Shown one piece after another: positions 7,201-9,095 of a DNA stretch of 9,095 nt. The stretch lies in NCBI GenBank assembly GCA_003244035.1, contig QHBV01000163.1, positions 8,790 to 17,884 of the forward strand, in the 5' to 3' direction. Every line of letters begins with the position of its first letter. Positions within the stretch are counted from its first letter, which is position 1. Source of the DNA: Solirubrobacterales bacterium. GTDB lineage: Bacteria; Actinomycetota; Thermoleophilia; Solirubrobacterales; Solirubrobacteraceae. The notes under the pieces are model-generated. The model saw only the letters and a program-made list of their open reading frames with translations. It was not told the origin of the DNA and searched no databases. The translations under genes were made by a program, and so were the position numbers.

Positions 7201-7498
7201 CCACGTCCTTGACATCGGGGAGGTCGACGGTGATCTGCGTGCCGCCCGACGTCTGGATCTGGGGCTCGGAGACCCCGAGCTGGTCGACGCGCTGGCGCAT
7301 GATGTCGACCGCGCGGGCCAGCGCATCCGGGGTGACGATCGGTGTCTGCTGGGTGGGCGCGCCCTGGTAGACGAGCTCGACCCCACCCCGCAGATCGAGA
7401 CCGAGCACGGTCTTGAACTGCGTCATCACCACGGCCGAGGCCGCGATCAGACCGAGTACGAGCAGCAGGACGAAGCCGTAGCGCCTTCGGTCGGTCAT
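4217..7498 (-). CDS. secDF: Protein translocase subunit SecDF, single-chain SecD-SecF fusion with long basic C-terminal tail (1093 aa)
   Basis: SecDF is the membrane-embedded, proton-driven accessory of SecYEG that pulls exported proteins outward. The SecD part has TM1 (about 8-26), LGLDLRGG (32-39), a large extracytoplasmic domain (about 40-405) and five further helices (about 410-565), including GVAADANIVIFERVKEE (473-489). D477 there aligns with the proton-relay Asp of the SecD family (D340 in Thermus). The SecF part starts near 582, with TM1 about 594-612, LNLGIDFTSGTRI (614-626), HDLLITSG (751-758) and GYSMYDTIIVFDRVREN (780-796), then final helices to about 867. The two halves are one uninterrupted frame. 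From about 870 to 1093 follows a tail unlike other SecF: acidic and helical at first, then Pro/Ala-rich, with four 11-residue repeats (1026-1069) and 11 Arg/Lys in the last 19 residues. ATG 7498 gives a normal SecD N-terminus but has no clear Shine-Dalgarno sequence. Confidence 0.96.
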   Translation of the reverse strand: MTDRRRYGFVLLLVLGLIAASAVVMTQFKTVLGLDLRGGVELVYQGAPTQQTPIVTPDALARAVDIMRQRVDQLGVSEPQIQTSGGTQITVDLPDVKDVARAEKQVGTTARLEFYDWEANALAPNGKPVAAQLQAQDPAALQISQGGGAQAGDPGAGSMSLYDAVKLASKQPAQASKTNARKGNEYYIFGAPGSAACAQAAKDQHKPPAAGSHCLLSGPTDNPQDLPLPAGVSASQGQRLVIPPGTVVLQAADPKAGHTTAFTDPAAQFYVLHDDVTLFGNDITDPKPSTDSASGTPDVTFSFTSKGGKAFQRVTATIAHRGEAVSGLGHTYRQHFAVALDNKLITVPQIDFKLYGDGLTGGGGADITGGFTAQSAQDLATQLRLGALPIRLKLISESQVSATLGSQALHQGLIAGLAGLLVVALFLIAYYRVLGVIATAALLVYAIYFYALIKLIPITLTLPGIAGLILTIGVAADANIVIFERVKEEIRGGRSIRQGIATGYRKGLTAIIDANVVTIMTAFILFVLATAEVKGFAFTLGIGVIVSLFTAVLATQAILMSMGGSRAVSSPSTLGAGGKRRAWRFDFMGASRYFFSVSGVILLIGALAIGGRGLNLGIDFTSGTRISAGLSADASAAQVQSVVRAAGAVGPIVQKVTGDKTLGRNGFQISSKQLQPESVAKVRSALQTHFGIKSNNGTPDFNNTSVGPTFGQTVANSAVIAIIASLLVISGYVALRFEWKFAIPVLIALMHDLLITSGVYALTGREVTSATVAALLTILGYSMYDTIIVFDRVRENVPRMPRAAFSQIVNRSMSEVLTRSVATTSCTLMPIIALLLFGGATLQDFAFALLIGVASGAYSSIFIASPVLTHWKEREPKYRASRARIEAESGQVPPYAASSADVEPARERARARTGRLTEPDPETVSAAEFEQMKRDLEIEQAQPPRHTSTLTDRLAHSPPPEEPSQPLAGDGAPPAPAPPGRAPRAPAPGAPGPNGPTPRAPEQPAPKPRGPQRRARKSQGPAPEPAPAPDVTAREPAPAPDVTAREPAPAPDVAAREVAPAPDLAENEGVSPVPRDKRSTKAKPRNRRHGRRR
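4292..4423. repeat. Four 33-bp in-frame tandem repeats in the secDF tail
   Basis: Four consecutive 33-bp units start at 4391, 4358, 4325 and 4292 on the plus strand. The first two match at 30 of 33 positions, the second and third at 28 of 33; the fourth is degenerate. On the minus strand they encode APAPDVTAREP, APAPDVTAREP, APAPDVAAREV and APAPDLAENEG. The two best copies are identical in protein, with three differing bases between them. Repeat number may vary between strains. Confidence 0.9.
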
Positions 7499-7520
7499 CT
7501 CGTCGCGAGCATGCGGTGGT

Positions 7521-7547
7521 GCGCTCCGGCCACGTGCGGCCGGGCGC
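7521..7547 (-). other. Hairpin between the zinc-ribbon/PAS gene and secDF
   Basis: GCGC plus CCGGCC (7521-7531, with one bulged T at 7525) pairs with GGCCGG plus GCGC (7538-7547) around a 6-nt loop. It begins at the base right after the stop codon at 7548 and ends 22 nt before the secDF ATG. There is no T-tract, so full termination is doubtful. It could protect the 3' end of the upstream message or partly attenuate transcription into secDF. Confidence 0.45.
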
Positions 7548-8012
7548 TCAGTGGTGGTTGGTGGGCGTCAGCACCAGCAGCAGCCCACCCTCGTCGTCGT
7601 CGTAGGCGGGGAAGATGTCGGCGACCGCGCCGGCCGGGGGCTCGCCGCCGGAGCTCACCTCCACCGGCTTGGCCTTGACGCGGACCTCCCATTCCAGCGC
7701 GGTCCCGACGTGGTCGGTGCCGTCCTCGAAGCGCAGGCCGAGCGCTTCGAGCAGGGGCTGGCCGATCACCTGCTCGGTCCTCAGACCGGTCAGCTCGAAG
7801 GACCCCCGGCCGCAGTCGACGATCCTCGCGTCGGAGTCGCAGGCGAAGAACGCCGCGTTGGGCGCGGGGTAGTAGTCGTCCAGCAGCTCGAACAGGTATG
7901 CGAAGCCGCACTTCTCGCACCCGCGCGCCTCGCGCCGGAAGCCGGCGTTGCGGTCGGTGCCCATCGACCGGTGCCCGCAGTGCGGGCAGATGAAGTAGTG
8001 CTCGTGGCTCAT
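7548..8012 (-). CDS. Zinc-ribbon plus PAS-like domain protein, unknown function (154 aa)
   Basis: The N-terminus has a four-cysteine zinc ribbon: CPHC (C9, C12) and CEKC (C32, C35), with a spacing typical of rubredoxin-like knuckles. A PAS-like fold follows from about residue 53 to 150: FFACDSDARIVDCGRG matches the first strands, SFELTGLRTEQVIGQPLLEALGL the helical core with its usual G-x-P turn, and FPAYDDDEGGLLLVLTP the closing strands. No output domain, transmembrane helix or signal peptide is visible, so it is probably a cytosolic sensor or adaptor; its ligand and partner are unknown. It lies 50 nt after ruvB and 49 nt before secDF, the position often taken by yajC, but it shows no YajC feature (no N-terminal membrane helix). 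No Shine-Dalgarno sequence is visible; a TATCCT box lies 8 nt before the ATG, so it may be translated from a leaderless transcript. Confidence 0.88.
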   Translation of the reverse strand: MSHEHYFICPHCGHRSMGTDRNAGFRREARGCEKCGFAYLFELLDDYYPAPNAAFFACDSDARIVDCGRGSFELTGLRTEQVIGQPLLEALGLRFEDGTDHVGTALEWEVRVKAKPVEVSSGGEPPAGAVADIFPAYDDDEGGLLLVLTPTNHH

Positions 8013-8020
8013 CCGCGATC

Positions 8021-8026
8021 AGGATA
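8021..8026 (-). promoter_or_regulatory. Candidate -10 box for a leaderless zinc-ribbon/PAS transcript
   Basis: TATCCT on the minus strand fits TANNNT and lies 8 nt before the ATG at 8012, which lacks a Shine-Dalgarno sequence. There is no recognisable -35 at normal spacing. It would give this gene, and perhaps secDF, a promoter separate from the ruv genes. Confidence 0.35.
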
Positions 8027-8050
8027 GCCGCCAATCCCCGGCTCCCCCTA

Positions 8051-8063
8051 AGCGCCTCGCGCT
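8051..8063 (-). other. Short hairpin at the ruvB stop codon
   Basis: AGCGC (8051-8055) and GCGCT (8059-8063) form a 5-bp stem with a 3-nt loop, overlapping the last base of the ruvB stop codon. No T-tract follows. It may be an mRNA 3'-end structure or chance in GC-rich DNA. Confidence 0.25.
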
Positions 8064-9082
8064 CAGAGCAGCGCCAGCGGCCCTGGCGGCGCCAATCCGA
8101 GGTGCTCGTAGGCCCGCTTGGTCGCCGCACGCCCGCGCGGAGTGCGCTCCAGCAGCCCCTGCTGGAGCAGATACGGCTCGTACACGTCCTCGATCGTGTC
8201 GCGCTCCTCCCCCACCGCCACCGCGAGCGTCGAGAGGCCAACCGGACCGCCGGCGAACTTCTCGCAGATCGCTCGCAGGATCTCGCGGTCGAGGCGGTCG
8301 AGGCCCTGGTGATCGACCTGGAGCAGGTCGAGGGCCGCGGCGGCGATCGAGCCGGTGACGATGCCCTGGTGACGCACCTCGGCGAAATCGCGGACGCGCT
8401 TGAGCAGCCGGTTGGCCACGCGCGGCGTCCCCCGGCTGCGCTGCGCGATCGCCCCGGCACCGCCGTCCTCGATCGAGACCTCGAGCAGCCGCGCCGAGCG
8501 GCGGACGATCTGAGCCAGATGCTCGGCGCCGTAGTGCTCCAAGCGATGCTGGATTCCGAAGCGGTCGCGCAGCGGCGTGCTCAGCAAGCCGGTCCTGGTC
8601 GTGGCCCCGATCAACGTGAACGGCGGCAGCTCGAGCGTCACGACCCTGGCACCCGCGCCCTGTCCGACCGTGATCGGCAGGCAGCCGTCCTCCATCGCCG
8701 GATAGAAGGTCTCCTCGAGCGCCCGCGGCAGGCGGTGGATCTCGTCGACGAAGAACACCGAGCGCGGCTCCAGCGCGGTCAGGAAGGCCGCGACGTCGCC
8801 CTTGCGCTCGAGCGCCGGGCCGGCGGTCTGCACGAACGAGACGCCGAGCTCGGCGGCCACGATCTGCGCCAGGGAGGTCTTCCCGAGCCCCGGCGGACCG
8901 GCGAGCAGCACGTGGTCCAGCGCCTCCTCCCGGCTCGCGGCGGCGGCGATCGAGACCGCGAGCTGGTCCTTGAGCGCATCCTGGCCGATGAAGTCCTCCA
9001 GCCGGCGCGGGCGCAGCGAGCGATCGAGCTCCTCGTCGGGCAGCGCCTCGGGGGCCTGGATGCGCGGGCGGAGCGCGCTCAT
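8063..9082 (-). CDS. ruvB: Holliday junction branch migration DNA helicase RuvB (339 aa)
   Basis: RuvB is the AAA+ hexameric motor that, with RuvA, drives branch migration of Holliday junctions and replication-fork reversal. The full family layout is present at normal length: LRPRRLEDFIGQ (23-34), Walker A GPPGLGKT (62-69), Walker B FFVDEIH (110-116), sensor 1 GATTRTG (159-165), STPLRDRFG with the arginine finger (R172/R174 region), sensor 2 GTPRVANRLLKRVRD (218-232), and the C-terminal winged helix from GPVGLSTLAVAVGEE (279-293). No key residue is missing. ATG 9082 is preceded by GGAG at 9092-9095 with a 9-nt spacer, so the start is well supported and the window edge falls inside the ribosome-binding site. 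ruvC and ruvA would be expected just beyond the right edge. This is the only gene here with a good visible Shine-Dalgarno sequence. Confidence 0.98.
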   Translation of the reverse strand: MSALRPRIQAPEALPDEELDRSLRPRRLEDFIGQDALKDQLAVSIAAAASREEALDHVLLAGPPGLGKTSLAQIVAAELGVSFVQTAGPALERKGDVAAFLTALEPRSVFFVDEIHRLPRALEETFYPAMEDGCLPITVGQGAGARVVTLELPPFTLIGATTRTGLLSTPLRDRFGIQHRLEHYGAEHLAQIVRRSARLLEVSIEDGGAGAIAQRSRGTPRVANRLLKRVRDFAEVRHQGIVTGSIAAAALDLLQVDHQGLDRLDREILRAICEKFAGGPVGLSTLAVAVGEERDTIEDVYEPYLLQQGLLERTPRGRAATKRAYEHLGLAPPGPLALL

Positions 9083-9091
9083 CGGCGCGCG

Positions 9092-9095
9092 CTCC
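9092..9095 (-). promoter_or_regulatory. Ribosome-binding site of ruvB
   Basis: GGAG on the minus strand lies 9 nt before the ruvB ATG and touches the window edge, so its full extent cannot be seen. It supports ATG 9082 as the start. Confidence 0.65.

Noticed and set aside
6494..7678. A 394-codon open frame on the plus strand opposite secD
   Set aside because: It lies antisense to a clearly conserved SecD domain, has Arg/Gly/Leu-biased composition and no recognisable motif. Long antisense frames are expected at this GC content.
7495..8460. A 321-codon minus-strand frame spanning from ruvB into the zinc-ribbon/PAS gene
   Set aside because: It is out of frame with both real genes, which have clear domains, and it is Arg/Ser/Ala-biased.

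Overview
The window is GC-rich bacterial chromosome. All six genes lie on the minus strand, so they read from the right edge to the left. In transcription order they are ruvB, a small zinc-ribbon/PAS protein, a fused secDF, a 95-residue membrane protein, recJ, and the N-terminal half of a rel/spoT-family gene that runs off the left edge. Very high GC, long antisense shadow frames, the general ruv-sec-recJ-rel order and the Ala/Arg/Pro-rich style fit an actinobacterium. My best guess is the Thermoleophilia/Solirubrobacterales side of the phylum, an inference from style and gene order rather than a proven placement.

Region by region: 8063-9082 is RuvB, the Holliday-junction branch-migration motor, with a GGAG ribosome-binding site at the right edge. 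7548-8012 encodes a protein with a four-cysteine zinc ribbon followed by a PAS-like domain. It sits where many bacteria have yajC, between ruvB and secD. 4217-7498 is one 1093-codon frame carrying complete SecD and SecF modules plus an unusual tail of about 220 residues that is Pro/Ala-rich, contains four 11-residue repeats and ends in a strongly basic run. 3913-4200 is a small three-helix membrane protein. 3561-3912 is the only long gene-free stretch. It holds a regular array of four alternating inverted copies of a TAACGCCCCACTCG-like motif, a C6/G7 palindrome and a 16-bp palindrome. 1002-3560 is a long-form RecJ with an extra C-terminal region of about 250 residues. 1-1005 is the start of a bifunctional (p)ppGpp synthetase/hydrolase whose proposed TTG start overlaps the recJ stop codon.

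The cluster joins DNA repair and recombination (RuvB, RecJ), protein export (SecDF) and the stringent response (Rel). This is a known housekeeping neighbourhood in several phyla, often with yajC and apt, neither of which is seen here. No prophage, transposase, CRISPR array, RNA gene or defence system was found. The points most worth a second look are the inverted-repeat array upstream of recJ, the zinc-ribbon/PAS gene in the yajC slot, and the SecDF tail.
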